This document shows positions 42,430 to 52,013 of a stretch of DNA of 64,000 nt, in pieces; the first letter of the stretch is position 1, and each line of letters starts with the position of its first letter. A model generated the notes under the pieces. It saw nothing but the letters and a program-made list of their open reading frames with translations. It ran no database searches and had not been told where the DNA came from. The stretch comes from Lentzea terrae. GTDB lineage: Bacteria > Actinomycetota > Actinomycetes > Mycobacteriales > Pseudonocardiaceae. The translations under genes and the position numbers were made by a program. The stretch spans positions 94,290 through 158,289 of the forward strand of contig NZ_QFWW01000008.1 of the NCBI RefSeq assembly GCF_003265345.1. The letters are read 5' to 3'.

Positions 42430-43722
42430 ATGGAGAAGTTCGACGTCTCCTACCGGCTGCCGGACTCGAGGGCGAGCCTGGTCGCGCAGCTCGTGCCGTA
42501 CGAGCGGCCAACGCACATCTGGCAGGACAAGGCGGTCGACGTCGAGCCGCGCCGTCGGGTGATCCGGGCGATCTGCCGGACCGGGGAGGAAGCGCCGGGC
42601 CTGATCGCCTGGCTGACCGTGCGCAATCACCGGTTCTCCGTCGGCAAGCACTGGCGACGCGGCGTCGTGCTGCGCCACGAGGAGCACGACGCAGAGGCTC
42701 TGTTCGAGCTCATGCCCAACGACCGAGACCTCCGGCTGACCGTGTTCGGCCCGGCGCCCGAATACTTCTTCCACGTGCTGAAGGACGGCGTCGAAGACCT
42801 GATCCACCACCGGTGGAAGGGCTTGACCTACGAGTTCCTCGTGCCGTGCGGGAAAACGGAGAGCGACGGCACGCGGTGCGTGGGCGTCTTCCCGTACCGC
42901 GCGCTGGTCAAGTTCCGACAGCGCAGGGAACGCCGGATCATCTGCACGTCGTGCGCGTCGTGGAGCGACGTGGAAGAGCTGATCTCCGGTCTGTCCCAGC
43001 CGACCGGCTCGCTCGAGGTCATGGTGCGCAACGTCGAACGAGCCCTGGTGCAGCAACGAGAACAGCTGAGCCGCATGGAGAACTCGATGACTGTGGAGGC
43101 CAGGCACCAGCGGGTCTTCGAGGCGGAGACGCAGCGCCACCTCCGAGTCGCGTTGCGCATGCTCAGCACGGAGGTGACGGACTGCCCTCGCCTCTTCACG
43201 ATCGCGCCGGCCGACCGGCGAGCGGTCGTGCACGCGATGTCCACCCGCCTGCACTACAAGATCACGTTGTGGTGCGAGGAGTCGGGACACGAGCACCCCT
43301 GGGCCGACGCGACGTACGACTTCAAGCCCACCAAGGAATGGATCACCACCGTCGGCCCGTACGTGCGGTTCATCGCCTCGATGCTCCGGTTCGTGGTTCC
43401 GGTGGCCGGCGCCGGCTACGCCACCACGTTGACCAAGGACGAGCTCGACCTGGTCAAGGCGGACATCGAGCTCACGAAGACGCTCGCCGACAAGCTGCCG
43501 CAGAGCCAGGGCGAGTCCACCACCTCCATGCCGCAGGGCATGACGAAGGCCGAAGGCGCGGGCTTGCGGACGCTGCGGTCACTGCTCCTCACCCTCGACC
43601 CGGTGAGCGGGTTCGGCGACTTGCGGCGAGTGCACACGCCTTCTGGTGACATCGCCTGGGTGTGTCCCGCCCACCACAGCCTCTACGATCCGGGCCTTCC
43701 CGAGCTGCCTGCCGGCTCGTAG
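42430..43722 (+). CDS. ROCO protein, C-terminal part (COR and C-terminal region)
   Basis: Same frame as the upstream ROCO segment, first ATG 12 nt after the amber codon. The opening MEKFDVSYRLPDSRASLVAQ is standard COR sequence, so it is not an independent gene start. A cysteine-rich region (KTESDGTRCVGVFPYR, then CTSCASWSDVEELI), a coiled coil (ERALVQQREQLSRMENSMTV) and a tail follow. There is no Shine-Dalgarno at 42430. It is listed apart only because of the stop codon. Confidence 0.72.
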   Translation: MEKFDVSYRLPDSRASLVAQLVPYERPTHIWQDKAVDVEPRRRVIRAICRTGEEAPGLIAWLTVRNHRFSVGKHWRRGVVLRHEEHDAEALFELMPNDRDLRLTVFGPAPEYFFHVLKDGVEDLIHHRWKGLTYEFLVPCGKTESDGTRCVGVFPYRALVKFRQRRERRIICTSCASWSDVEELISGLSQPTGSLEVMVRNVERALVQQREQLSRMENSMTVEARHQRVFEAETQRHLRVALRMLSTEVTDCPRLFTIAPADRRAVVHAMSTRLHYKITLWCEESGHEHPWADATYDFKPTKEWITTVGPYVRFIASMLRFVVPVAGAGYATTLTKDELDLVKADIELTKTLADKLPQSQGESTTSMPQGMTKAEGAGLRTLRSLLLTLDPVSGFGDLRRVHTPSGDIAWVCPAHHSLYDPGLPELPAGS

Positions 43723-43746
43723 CCGATCCTGAACACGAACTGAGCC

Positions 43747-44352
43747 CTACCAGGTGATCGAGACGCCGCGCTGCCCGTAGAAGCCGGCGAAGAGCGCAAC
43801 GGGAAGCCGGGCGTCACGGGTCTCGGCGGTGTGCCCGGAGGGGTTGCGGAAGCTGAGCGTGCCGGCCGCGTGGCCGGTGACGAGCACGAGATGACCGCCC
43901 TGTCCCGGAGCAGCCCGGTCAGGACGCCGGATCTCCTTGTGGACGGAAGCCATCACGATGCGTCCGGCGTCCAGCAGCCCGACGAGCTCGTCGGTCTGGA
44001 GGCGACCGTGCACCTCAGCGGTCAGTCCGTGTTCAGACCTGACGTACTCGGCGAAGGGCGCGTAGATGAGGCCCCGGATGTCCCGCCCCTCTTCGGTGTA
44101 CGCGCCGTACTTGCGCGCGCCGTCGAGGAGGTCGAAGAGGGACGGCGCCTGACCATCACGGCTCAGCAGCGCCATGCGCAGACAGGCCATCCCGCAGATG
44201 TGCCCGCACCAGCGCGCGTAGGTGGCGAGGTCCGGAGCGCCGGACTCCCTCCAGCCGGCGTCCTCCGCCGGGTCGTGGCCCCGGTAGACGATGGCTTCGA
44301 CCAGGTCGGCGCTGGCGAACTGGGTGACGGTCGGAAACACGTGCTCAGACAC
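43747..44352 (-). CDS. C39-like papain-fold cysteine protease
   Basis: A 201-aa protein. The catalytic pair is suggested by Cys in RWCGHICGMACLRMAL and His in GQGGHLVLVTGH, with Asn in LSFRNPSGHT, the arrangement of the peptidase_C39_2 group. No membrane or ABC domains. GTG 44352 follows GAGGGAG and overlaps the stop of a 30-codon ORF. The lanthipeptide exporter lacks a C39 domain, so a leader-peptidase role is conceivable, but the strand and distance (5.6 kb) give no direct support. Confidence 0.75.
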   Translation of the reverse strand: MSEHVFPTVTQFASADLVEAIVYRGHDPAEDAGWRESGAPDLATYARWCGHICGMACLRMALLSRDGQAPSLFDLLDGARKYGAYTEEGRDIRGLIYAPFAEYVRSEHGLTAEVHGRLQTDELVGLLDAGRIVMASVHKEIRRPDRAAPGQGGHLVLVTGHAAGTLSFRNPSGHTAETRDARLPVALFAGFYGQRGVSITW

Positions 44353-44437
44353 GCTCCCTCACAACGGCGACGTGGCGGGCGCTCGGGTGGTCGGGTCCGC
44401 TGCGCGCGACCAGCGTGAGCGAGTGCATGGCAGACAT
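44345..44437 (-). CDS. 30-aa ORF overlapping the C39-like gene
   Basis: ATG 44437 to TGA 44345-44347. The product is basic (MSAMHSLTLVARSG at the start, RHVAVVRERV at the end). The stop lies inside the first codons of the C39-like gene (8-nt overlap), an arrangement expected for translational coupling. No double-glycine or Cys-rich core. It could be a leader ORF or a substrate peptide. Support is modest. Confidence 0.4.
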   Translation of the reverse strand: MSAMHSLTLVARSGPDHPSARHVAVVRERV

Positions 44438-44525
44438 GCCTTGAATCTTCCAGCACCACGTCCGGAACGAGCATCAACTCGGCGGATCGAGCGGACTCGA
44501 CACCTCGTCGGTCAGCACATTCGCG

Positions 44526-45890
44526 TCACTCGTGCAATTCCGGTGTCAGCCGTTGAGCAAGCGGCGAACTGCCCTCCTGAGCCTCCTGAATGCGGGCTGA
44601 CCGCCTTGGGCTGCGGTGCTGACGGGTCTTTGACGGTCCAAGTTGGTACTGATCTCGTCGACGACCTCTTGACCAGCCGGCCGGAACGTGAACGCCGTCT
44701 CCGTCTCCGCTCATGCGCTGGCTGAAGTCCTTCAGTCGCTCCTTCCAGAACTCGCAGTCGAGACCATCCTCGGTTGGGACTGGGCCCGCGGAGTCCAGGT
44801 GCCGGTCCAGGCGCGTCGCCCGCGCGGTGCAGGCCGCACACGTTGCCGCTGGCCAGGCTGACGTAGACCGAGCCGGAGTCGCCCTTGTTGCTCATGCGGG
44901 GGAACGCGGCCAGCGGCGTCACCTCGATCTCCTCCGGATCGATGTCGGTGATGGTGCCCCTGGTCAACCCGGTGCGGGCGCCCACCTTCCACACCTCGTC
45001 GTCGGCGACGGGCGCGGCGGAACCCTCGATCCGGCCCTCGAGCTCGGTGGTGCCGTCCGCCCGCTTGATCCTGCGGATCTTCGGCGCGTAGGTGACCCGC
45101 TGTCCAGCAGGCCGATCGCGCAGTCGAGATCCTCGTCGAAGTCGACGACCTCACCGATCTTGCCGGTGGTGCAGCAGCAGCTCTTCCACCACTTCGGATG
45201 GCCGACCCCGTCCCCGTTGGCCCCGCCGGGATCGATGAGGACGTGCCAGTTGCTGAGGAAGACGACCTTGCCGTCGGAGGTGCGCTCGCAGAAGCAGCCG
45301 AGCGTGCCGGTGCCGCCGGCGACCTCGGCGCCCAGCCGGCTGCCGCCCACCTTGGGGGAGTAGGAGGTCCAGTCGTCCTCGTCGCCGAAGCCGATCTCGG
45401 GCACCGGCCGCCGCCGGACCACCACGTCGGTCGGCACGCCCGCCACCTCCGCGGGGACCATCTGGTCGGCCGGAACCTCGTCGGCCGGGAGCTTCTGCTC
45501 GACGTGCACCCGGAACACGAACTCGTCGGTGAGCTCGCCACCGCGTTCCCGCACACCGACCGCCACCTTCGTGACGCCGGGGATGCCGATCAGCCGGTCG
45601 CGGACGTCCGGCAGCAGTGCCAAGAGGCGTTCGGTCTCGGCCTTGCTCCTCGACCTCCGTCGGTACGCCGCGGATTCGGACGGGACGAGCTCGCCGCGCG
45701 GAACCTGCTCGGGCGGCAGCTTGCGGCGCACCGACACGACGTAGACGGCCTCGTCGACGAGCGCGCCTGCCCGGCGGCGCAAGCCGACCCCGACCTCGAC
45801 GACCCCGGGGATGCGCTCCAGCTCCTGCCGGACTTCCTCGTAGGAGGCCAGCAGGCGATTCTGGATCTCCAGCCAGTTGGTGCCCGTCAT
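44526..45890 (-). pseudogene. trypsin-like protease with N-terminal repeats, two frameshifts
   Basis: The first frame (ATG 45890, GGGAGG upstream) encodes two related 70-residue repeats (IPGVVEVGVGLRRRAG and IPGVTKVAVGVRERGG, each followed by KLP-x-VP blocks). A serine-protease domain then shows His in VVFLSNWHVL and Asp in DFDEDLDCAIGLL. Near 45098 a 1-nt deletion moves the coding potential to another frame (TYAPKIRRIKRADGTTELEG), which holds the catalytic serine in MSNKGDSGSVYV. A second shift near 44825 moves it again (RLDRHLDSAGPVPTEDG) before the end. All three catalytic residues survive, but no single frame has them. Recent decay or assembly errors are both possible. Confidence 0.75.
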
Positions 45891-46006
45891 GCAGCCTCCC
45901 GCGTGGAGGGCCTTCTACACGGGGTCGTCGAGCGTGGACCGGCCGTTACGGCGTCGATTCGCCAGTCACTCGTTCGGGTGTGTCATCTGTACACAGTGGA
46001 CCGGCG

Positions 46007-46570
46007 TCACGTCGTCCTGGCGAGGGCGGGAACGGGGATTTCGAAGTGGACGGTCTGGTTGCGGTCCGGGTCGCCGTCACGGGCGTCGCAGACCTCGACC
46101 GCGACCGAACGCCAGAACCCCTCCGCACCGGCCACTCGGGTGTCGGTGTGCAGGTAGATCTGTTCGTAGCCGGGAGTTTCGGCGATGAACCGGACCGCGG
46201 CGTCGACGAGTGCGCGCGCCAGGCCGCGACGCCGGTGCTCGGCCCGGACGTACACGCGGAAGAGCTGCGCTGTCCGGTCACCGGAGTACCGCTCGGCGAG
46301 CCAGGCGGGATGGGGCGGGCTCGCGGGTCCCTGGGCGCGCACGGCCGTGGTGCCCACGACCTCGTCGCCGCAGACCGCGACGAACAGCGCGTGCCGCGGG
46401 GTGTCGAGGTAGGTGCCGGCCAGGTCGATCACGTCGGTGTGCCACTGGGGGCGGTAGCCGTGGCCGAACTCGCGGTAGAAGGTGTCCAGCATGACGCTGC
46501 GGGCTCCTGGCAGGTCGGCGGGAGTCGCCGGCCGCACGTCGTAGGACCCCGTTGGGTGGTGCTTGTTCAC
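46007..46570 (-). CDS. GNAT-family N-acetyltransferase
   Basis: A 187-aa acetyltransferase. The acetyl-CoA motif A is LFRVYVRAEHRRRGLARALV, followed by GYEQIYLHTD and AGAEGFWRSVAVEV. GTG 46570 overlaps the stop of the ATPase gene (GTGA), making it the last gene of the 11-gene metallophore-type operon. It could acetylate the small molecule or protect the cell from it; the substrate is unknown. Confidence 0.82.
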   Translation of the reverse strand: MNKHHPTGSYDVRPATPADLPGARSVMLDTFYREFGHGYRPQWHTDVIDLAGTYLDTPRHALFVAVCGDEVVGTTAVRAQGPASPPHPAWLAERYSGDRTAQLFRVYVRAEHRRRGLARALVDAAVRFIAETPGYEQIYLHTDTRVAGAEGFWRSVAVEVCDARDGDPDRNQTVHFEIPVPALARTT

Positions 46571-47985
46571 TTCATCCTCTCTTTCGCGCCGTCCAGGGTG
46601 GTCGCGACGGGGCCGTGCACGGCGACGCGGCCCTCGTGGAGCACGACCACCTGGTCGGCGAGGCGGGCCACGACGTCGAGGTCGTGGCTGATCAGCACGA
46701 GCGCGCACGGCACGCTCGCGAGCAGGTCGAGCAAGTCGGCGCGGGTCACCGCGTCCAGGCCCGAGGTGATCTCGTCGCACACGAGCACTTCGGGTTCGGC
46801 CAGCAACGCACGCACCAGCGCGGCCCGTTGCAGCTCGCCGCCGGACAGGCCGCGCGGCCGCCGGAGGACCGTCTCCTCGCCCAGGCCGACCCTGCCCAGC
46901 GCGGCGAGTGCCGCGGCACGTGCCTCGGCGGTCCGCACTCCACGCAGCCGCACCGCGGTCCTGGCGACCTGGTCGAGCACGGAGCGGTGTTCGTCGAACG
47001 AGCCCCGCGCGTCCTGGAACACGTATTGCACGGCGGCGAGTGCGGCCCGCGGCCGGCGGCGCAGCGACCGGGCGAGCGCCCGGTCGTGCAGGAGCACCTC
47101 GCCGGTGGCCTGCTGGTGCAGACCCGCCAGGCACCGGCCGAGGGTGGTCTTGCCGCTGCCGGACCGGCCGACGATCGCCAGCCGTTCGCCGACGTCGAGG
47201 TCCACGTCGTGCAGGACGGTGGCGTTGCGGTACCGCGCGGTCAGGCCGCGCGCCCGCAGGCGAGGCGCCCGCTCGGGGACGTCGGCGAACACCTGCGGCG
47301 CGGCGTCGAGCAACGCGCGGGTGTAGTCCTCGCGGGGATTGGTCAGGAGCTCGTGCGCGGGGCCGGCTTCGACGACGCGACCCGCGCGCAGCACCACGAT
47401 CTCGTCGGCGAGCGCCCGCACCACCTCGACGTCGTGCGTCAGCAGCACCAGCGCCACGCCCTGCGCGACCACGGCGCTGAGCTCGTCCACGACCTCGGCG
47501 CGGGTCAGGGCGTCCTGCCCGGTGGTGGGTTCGTCGGCCACCAGCACCGCCGGGTCGCCCACCAGCGCCTGGGCGAGCACGACCCGCTGCTGCTGGCCGC
47601 CGGAGAGCTGGTGCGGGTAGCGGCGCAGCAGATCGGCAGGAACTCGCGCCCGGCGCAGCGCCGTCGCCACCAACTCTGCGGGATCACCTTCGTGCAGTGC
47701 GGCGATCTCGCGGAACACGGCGCCCATGCGACGCACCGGGTTCAGCGCGGAGGCGGGTTGCTGCGGCACGAACCCGACGCGTCCGTGCACCTCTACGCGT
47801 CCGCTCACGTCGACGCCGGAACCGTGTTCGCCGAGCAGGGCGAGGCCGGTGGTGGTCTTGCCGCTGCCCGAGGCGCCGACCAGCGCGAGCACGCGGCCGG
47901 CGGACAGCGCGAAGCTGACGCGGTCGAGCAGGACCTGTCCGCCTGCCTCGGCACACAGGTCTTCGACGTGCACGACGGGGGTCAT
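46567..47985 (-). CDS. fused dual ABC ATPase of an Opp/Nik-type importer
   Basis: A 472-aa protein with two complete ABC domains, equivalent to DppD plus DppF in one chain. The first has GASGSGKTTTG, LSGGQQQRVVLAQ and LVADEPTTGQD; the second has GRSGSGKTTLGR, LSGGELQRAALVR and VCDEITSGLD. It powers the two permeases encoded just upstream, with which it overlaps by 4 nt. Such importers take up peptides, nickel or metallophore complexes. Confidence 0.9.
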   Translation of the reverse strand: MTPVVHVEDLCAEAGGQVLLDRVSFALSAGRVLALVGASGSGKTTTGLALLGEHGSGVDVSGRVEVHGRVGFVPQQPASALNPVRRMGAVFREIAALHEGDPAELVATALRRARVPADLLRRYPHQLSGGQQQRVVLAQALVGDPAVLVADEPTTGQDALTRAEVVDELSAVVAQGVALVLLTHDVEVVRALADEIVVLRAGRVVEAGPAHELLTNPREDYTRALLDAAPQVFADVPERAPRLRARGLTARYRNATVLHDVDLDVGERLAIVGRSGSGKTTLGRCLAGLHQQATGEVLLHDRALARSLRRRPRAALAAVQYVFQDARGSFDEHRSVLDQVARTAVRLRGVRTAEARAAALAALGRVGLGEETVLRRPRGLSGGELQRAALVRALLAEPEVLVCDEITSGLDAVTRADLLDLLASVPCALVLISHDLDVVARLADQVVVLHEGRVAVHGPVATTLDGAKERMK

Positions 47986-48755
47986 GTGCGCACCTTCCGC
48001 AGCGCGCGGTCGAACACCAGGTTCAGCCCGACGGACAACGCGACGATCAGCAGTGCCGGCACCACTACGGTCAACGGTTGCAGGAACAACCCTCCTCGGT
48101 TGCGGTCCACCATCACGGCCCAGTCGGCGGCGTCGGGCCGTACACCGACACCGAGGAAACTGGCCGATGCCACCAGGTACAGCGCCGACGTGAGCCGGAC
48201 GCCCACGTCGGCGGCGAGTGTGCGCAGCATCGACCGTCCTGTGTAGACGATCGAAGTCTGCCACCACGACTCGCCCTGCATGCGCATCGCCTCCAACGCG
48301 GGCCGTCCGGAGATCTCGAGTGCCGTCGCCCGCGAGAGGCGGGCGACGTCGGGGAAGTTGACGAGCGTGACCACGCCGACGAGCACCGCGAGGCCTGGCC
48401 CTGCGATGGCGGCCACGAGGATCAGCACCAGCAACGACGGCACCGCCAACAGCACGTCCAGCGGCCGCATCAGCACCTCGTCGACCAGCCGCAGCCGGGT
48501 CGTGGCCGCGAGGACGCCGTACGGGACACCGGCCAGATAGGACAGCACGGTGGCGAGCAACGCCACGAGCACCACCGTCTGGCCGCCCGCGAGCACCTGG
48601 TACCAGGCGTCGCGTCCCACGAAGTCGGTGCCCAACAAGCCCTGCGGCATGAACGGAGCGCCACGCTTCTGTTCGTCCGGCACGAACAGCGGTCCCAGCA
48701 GTGCCAACGCCAGCGGCACCGCGATCAGCAGCCCGCCGATGCCCGCGCGCTTCAC
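47982..48755 (-). CDS. ABC importer permease, DppC/NikC type
   Basis: A 257-aa inner-membrane permease with about six helices. Typical DppC features are the conserved LLGTDFVGRDAWYQVLAGG after helix 1 and the EAA-like cytoplasmic loop FPDVARLSRATALEI...EAMRMQGES. It overlaps both neighbours by 4 nt and pairs with the DppB-type permease. Confidence 0.9.
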   Translation of the reverse strand: MKRAGIGGLLIAVPLALALLGPLFVPDEQKRGAPFMPQGLLGTDFVGRDAWYQVLAGGQTVVLVALLATVLSYLAGVPYGVLAATTRLRLVDEVLMRPLDVLLAVPSLLVLILVAAIAGPGLAVLVGVVTLVNFPDVARLSRATALEISGRPALEAMRMQGESWWQTSIVYTGRSMLRTLAADVGVRLTSALYLVASASFLGVGVRPDAADWAVMVDRNRGGLFLQPLTVVVPALLIVALSVGLNLVFDRALRKVRT

Positions 48756-49696
48756 GCGACCACCTCCGCGCGCGGTGCGAGCCGGAACGCCACCAGGTCC
48801 GCCAGCAGGTTCACGGCCACCGTGGTGACGGCGAAGACCACGGCCAGGCCCTGCACCACCGGAAGGTCGCGGGCAGCCACGGAGTCGACCAGGACGGTGC
48901 CGAGGCCGGGGATCACGAACACGGCCTCGACGACGATCACGCCGCCCAGCAACCAGTCCGTGGTCCGCGCGACCTGCTGCACCGCCGGCGCCAGCGCGTT
49001 CGGCAGGGCGTGGGCGAACCGCACCCGCGTCTCACCGATCCCCAGCCGGCGGGCGTGCCGCACGTAGTCCGACGCCAGCGCGTCCACCATGCCCGCGCGC
49101 ACCAGCCGGCTGATCGAGCAGATCGGCCGGGCGAGCAGCACCACCAGCGGCAGCACCAGCACCGCGGGCTGGGCGAACAGGTCCGCGCCGACCGCGGTCG
49201 GCGGCAGCCAGGCCAGCTGCACGCCGAACACCGCGATCAGCACCACGGCGAGCGCGAACTCGGGGATCGAGTGCAGCGCCACGCTGACCGACGTCAGCGC
49301 CCGGTCCAGCAGGCTGCCCTCGCGCACCGCGGCCAGGACGCCGACCAGCACCGAGATCGGGACCAGCAGCGCCAGGGTCAGCGCCGCCAGTGCGACGGTC
49401 GGTCCGATTCCACCGAACAGGAAGTCGGCGACCGGCCGGCCCGACACCAGCGACACGCCGAAGTCCAGCTGCGGCAAACCGAGGAGCCACTCCGCGTACC
49501 GCTCCAGCGTCGGCCGGTCGAGGCCCATGGCCGCGCGGATCTGGGCGATCCGCGCGGGGTCGGGGTTGTCGCCGGCCAAGGCCACCGCCGCGTCCCCCGG
49601 CAGTGCTTCGACGAGGAAGAACACGAGGGTGACCACGGCGAGCACCTGCACCAGCCCGAGCGCGGCTCGCCGGACCGTGTAGGACGCCAGCGTCAC
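48752..49696 (-). CDS. ABC importer permease, DppB/NikB type
   Basis: A 314-aa permease. The N-terminus (ASYTVRRAALGLVQVLAVVT) and the motif EALPGDAAVAL are characteristic of DppB. The EAA loop is MVDALASDYVRHARRLGIGE. The GTG start at 49696 overlaps the substrate-binding protein stop (GTGA); an upstream ATG in this frame would lie within that gene. Confidence 0.9.
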   Translation of the reverse strand: MTLASYTVRRAALGLVQVLAVVTLVFFLVEALPGDAAVALAGDNPDPARIAQIRAAMGLDRPTLERYAEWLLGLPQLDFGVSLVSGRPVADFLFGGIGPTVALAALTLALLVPISVLVGVLAAVREGSLLDRALTSVSVALHSIPEFALAVVLIAVFGVQLAWLPPTAVGADLFAQPAVLVLPLVVLLARPICSISRLVRAGMVDALASDYVRHARRLGIGETRVRFAHALPNALAPAVQQVARTTDWLLGGVIVVEAVFVIPGLGTVLVDSVAARDLPVVQGLAVVFAVTTVAVNLLADLVAFRLAPRAEVVA

Positions 49697-51219
49697 CCCA
49701 GCCACACCTTGTCGAAGCGGGCCCAGTCCAGCGTGTTGGCCGGTGCGGTGGAGATGCCGCCGACGTTCGGCTTCGCACCCACGATCCAGTCGGCGAAGCC
49801 CCACATCAGGTAGCCGCCCTCGGCGTGCAGCACCCGCTGCATCTCGCGGTAGGCATCATTTCGCGCGCTTTGGTCCGAAGTGGACACCGCCTTCTCGTAC
49901 AGCGCGTCGAACTCCGGCCGGGCCCACTTGGTGACGTTGGTGCCCGACCCCTTGAGCAGGCGTTGCGCGATGTGGGTCTCGATGGGCATGGCGCCGGAGC
50001 GGAAGCTCGACAGGGAGCCGTTCTTGAGCGTGTCCGCCCAGTAGCTGTCCTTGTTGCCCTGCACGACCTCGATCGTCAGGCCGGAACCCTTGGCCTGGTC
50101 GGCGAACACGGTGGCGGCCTCGACCATGCCGGCCGCCGCCGTGGAGGTGTCGAGCTTGACCGTCAGGCCCTCGGCGCCGGCCTTGCGGATCAGGAACTTG
50201 GCCTTGTCCAGGTCGCGCTGTCGTTGGGGAAGGTCGCTCGCGTAGTGCTGGTAGTCCTTGCCGAACAGGTCGTTGCCGACCTGGCCGCTGCCCGCGAGCA
50301 CCGACTCCACCAGCTGGGGCCGGTCGGCGAGCAGGAACATCGCCTCGCGCAGGTCGCGGTTGTCGAACGGCGCCCGGTCCACCTTCATGGCGAACGCCTG
50401 GACGGCGCTGTTGGGGGAGCGGTGGATCGTCATCCGGTCGCCGGCGGCGTGGCTGCGCGCGGTGGTGGGCGTCAGGTCGTGCGCGTACTCGACCTGACCG
50501 CCCAGCAACGCGTTGGTGCGCGCGGACTCCTCGTTGGCGATCACGAACTCCAGCTCGTCCAGCAGCGGCGCACCCTCCCAGTAGTCCGGGTTGCGCTTGA
50601 GCAGCACGGACCTGCCCGGCTCGAACGACACGAAGCTGAACGCCCCGGACCCGACCGGCTTGGTGAAGTCCTCCGCGCCCTCGGGCACGATGTAGGCGCC
50701 GAACGCGGCGAGGGCGTTGGGGAACTCGCCGAAGGGCCGCTTCAGGGCGAACTCCACGGTGCGGTCGTCGACCGCGCGGCTGTTCGGCAGGTCGATCAGC
50801 GCGAGGCTCGACTTGGCCCGGAACGCGCGGTTCGGGTCGAGGATGCGCGCGTAGCTGGCGAGCACGTCCTGGGCTCTGACGGGCTTGCCGTCGTGGAACT
50901 TGGCCTGGCGCAAGGTGATCCGCCACCTCGTCAGGTCCGCGTTCGGCTCCCACTTCTCGGCCAGCCGCGGCTGCGGGGAGACGTCTGTGCCGAGGTCCGC
51001 GAGCTTGTCGAACATCGCCTTGGACCGGGCGGCTTCGACGAACAGGTTGGCCAGGTGCGGGTCGAGGACCTCCTTGGCGCCACCACCGGCGAACGCGGCT
51101 CTGAGCCTGCCGCCGGTGCGCGGGGCAGACGCCGGCGCGGCCCCGCTGCCGCAGCCGGCGAGGGTGACGACCGTGAGGCCGGTGGTGAGGCCGAGGAAAC
51201 CGCGGCGGTTCAGGGGCAT
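49693..51219 (-). CDS. Opp/NikA-type substrate-binding lipoprotein (SBP family 5)
   Basis: A 508-aa extracytoplasmic binding protein. The N-terminus LNRRGFLGLTTGLTV with lipobox LAGC looks like a Tat-dependent lipoprotein signal. The family 5 signature is LAEKWEPNADLTRWRITLRQ followed by AKFHDGKPVRAQDVLASYAR. It would capture the peptide, metal or metal-chelate for the permeases. AAAGGA lies before ATG 51219, which overlaps the methyltransferase end by 10 nt. Confidence 0.9.
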   Translation of the reverse strand: MPLNRRGFLGLTTGLTVVTLAGCGSGAAPASAPRTGGRLRAAFAGGGAKEVLDPHLANLFVEAARSKAMFDKLADLGTDVSPQPRLAEKWEPNADLTRWRITLRQAKFHDGKPVRAQDVLASYARILDPNRAFRAKSSLALIDLPNSRAVDDRTVEFALKRPFGEFPNALAAFGAYIVPEGAEDFTKPVGSGAFSFVSFEPGRSVLLKRNPDYWEGAPLLDELEFVIANEESARTNALLGGQVEYAHDLTPTTARSHAAGDRMTIHRSPNSAVQAFAMKVDRAPFDNRDLREAMFLLADRPQLVESVLAGSGQVGNDLFGKDYQHYASDLPQRQRDLDKAKFLIRKAGAEGLTVKLDTSTAAAGMVEAATVFADQAKGSGLTIEVVQGNKDSYWADTLKNGSLSSFRSGAMPIETHIAQRLLKGSGTNVTKWARPEFDALYEKAVSTSDQSARNDAYREMQRVLHAEGGYLMWGFADWIVGAKPNVGGISTAPANTLDWARFDKVWLG

Positions 51220-52013
51220 GCTGGTTCCTTTCGGGGGTGCCCGCTTCGGCGGGCCACGAGGTGGAGGCGGTCGCCGGACAGCGCGCCGCTCAGCGGGGCG
51301 TCGGCGGTCCAGGGCTGGTCGGTGCGCGGGCCGGGTGCGTCGAACAGCGCGAGCACCTCGAACCCGGCTCGGTCGAGCAGGTGGCGCAGTTCCTGGGGGA
51401 ACAGCAGTCGCCACGCCGACCGTTGCACGAGCGGTTTCTCGATTCCTGCCCACTCCCAGGTTCGCTTGCGGCGCAGGAGTTGTGCGGCGTGGTCGATCCA
51501 CAGTTCGGTGTGCGACGTGTACTCGGTGCCTCGCCACGTGACCGAACGGGTGCGCACGCCGTCGAGGAGTTCGGTGTTGCCGAGGAAGAACGCGCCGTTG
51601 CGCATCTCGGCTATGAGCAGACCGCCCGGCTGGAGGTGTGCGCGGCAGCGACCCAGGAACGCTTCGAGGTCGGCGTTGGTGTGGCAGTACAGCATCGCGC
51701 TGTCCAGACACGTGATGACGTCGAAGCTGCGGCCGAGGTCGAACTCCCGCATGTCGGCCTGTGTCACGTCGACTTCCGGGTGGTGCTCGCGCACGTGCTT
51801 CAGCATGTTCGCGGAGCTGTCCACCCCGGCGACGCGATAACCGTTGCGGGCCAACCATCCCGCGTCCCGGCCGGTGCCGCAGCCGATGTCGAGCAGATCC
51901 CGTCCCGTGGTGTCGAACCTCGTGATGATGTCGTGCACGAATCGCGCGGCTCCGTGCTCGGGGTCGGGGAACTGGTGCTCGTACAGCTCAGGGTTGTCGG
52001 TGAGCAGGTTCAT
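51210..52013 (-). CDS. SAM-dependent class I methyltransferase
   Basis: A 267-aa enzyme. The SAM-binding motif I is RDLLDIGCGTGRDAGWLARN, with motif II acidic VAGVDSSANML and motif IV DVITCLDSAMLY. It sits between the MFS exporter and the importer genes in the operon, overlapping both. Methylation of the exported product is a reasonable guess; the acceptor is unknown. Confidence 0.87.
   Translation of the reverse strand: MNLLTDNPELYEHQFPDPEHGAARFVHDIITRFDTTGRDLLDIGCGTGRDAGWLARNGYRVAGVDSSANMLKHVREHHPEVDVTQADMREFDLGRSFDVITCLDSAMLYCHTNADLEAFLGRCRAHLQPGGLLIAEMRNGAFFLGNTELLDGVRTRSVTWRGTEYTSHTELWIDHAAQLLRRKRTWEWAGIEKPLVQRSAWRLLFPQELRHLLDRAGFEVLALFDAPGPRTDQPWTADAPLSGALSGDRLHLVARRSGHPRKEPACP

Noticed and set aside
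42418..42430. Independent gene start after the amber codon
   Set aside because: No Shine-Dalgarno, same frame, and the first residues are internal COR-domain sequence.
43747..44352. C39-like protein as the lanthipeptide leader peptidase
   Set aside because: Different strand, 5.6 kb from the exporter, separated by unrelated genes, and the LanA leader has no double-glycine site; kept only as a possibility.
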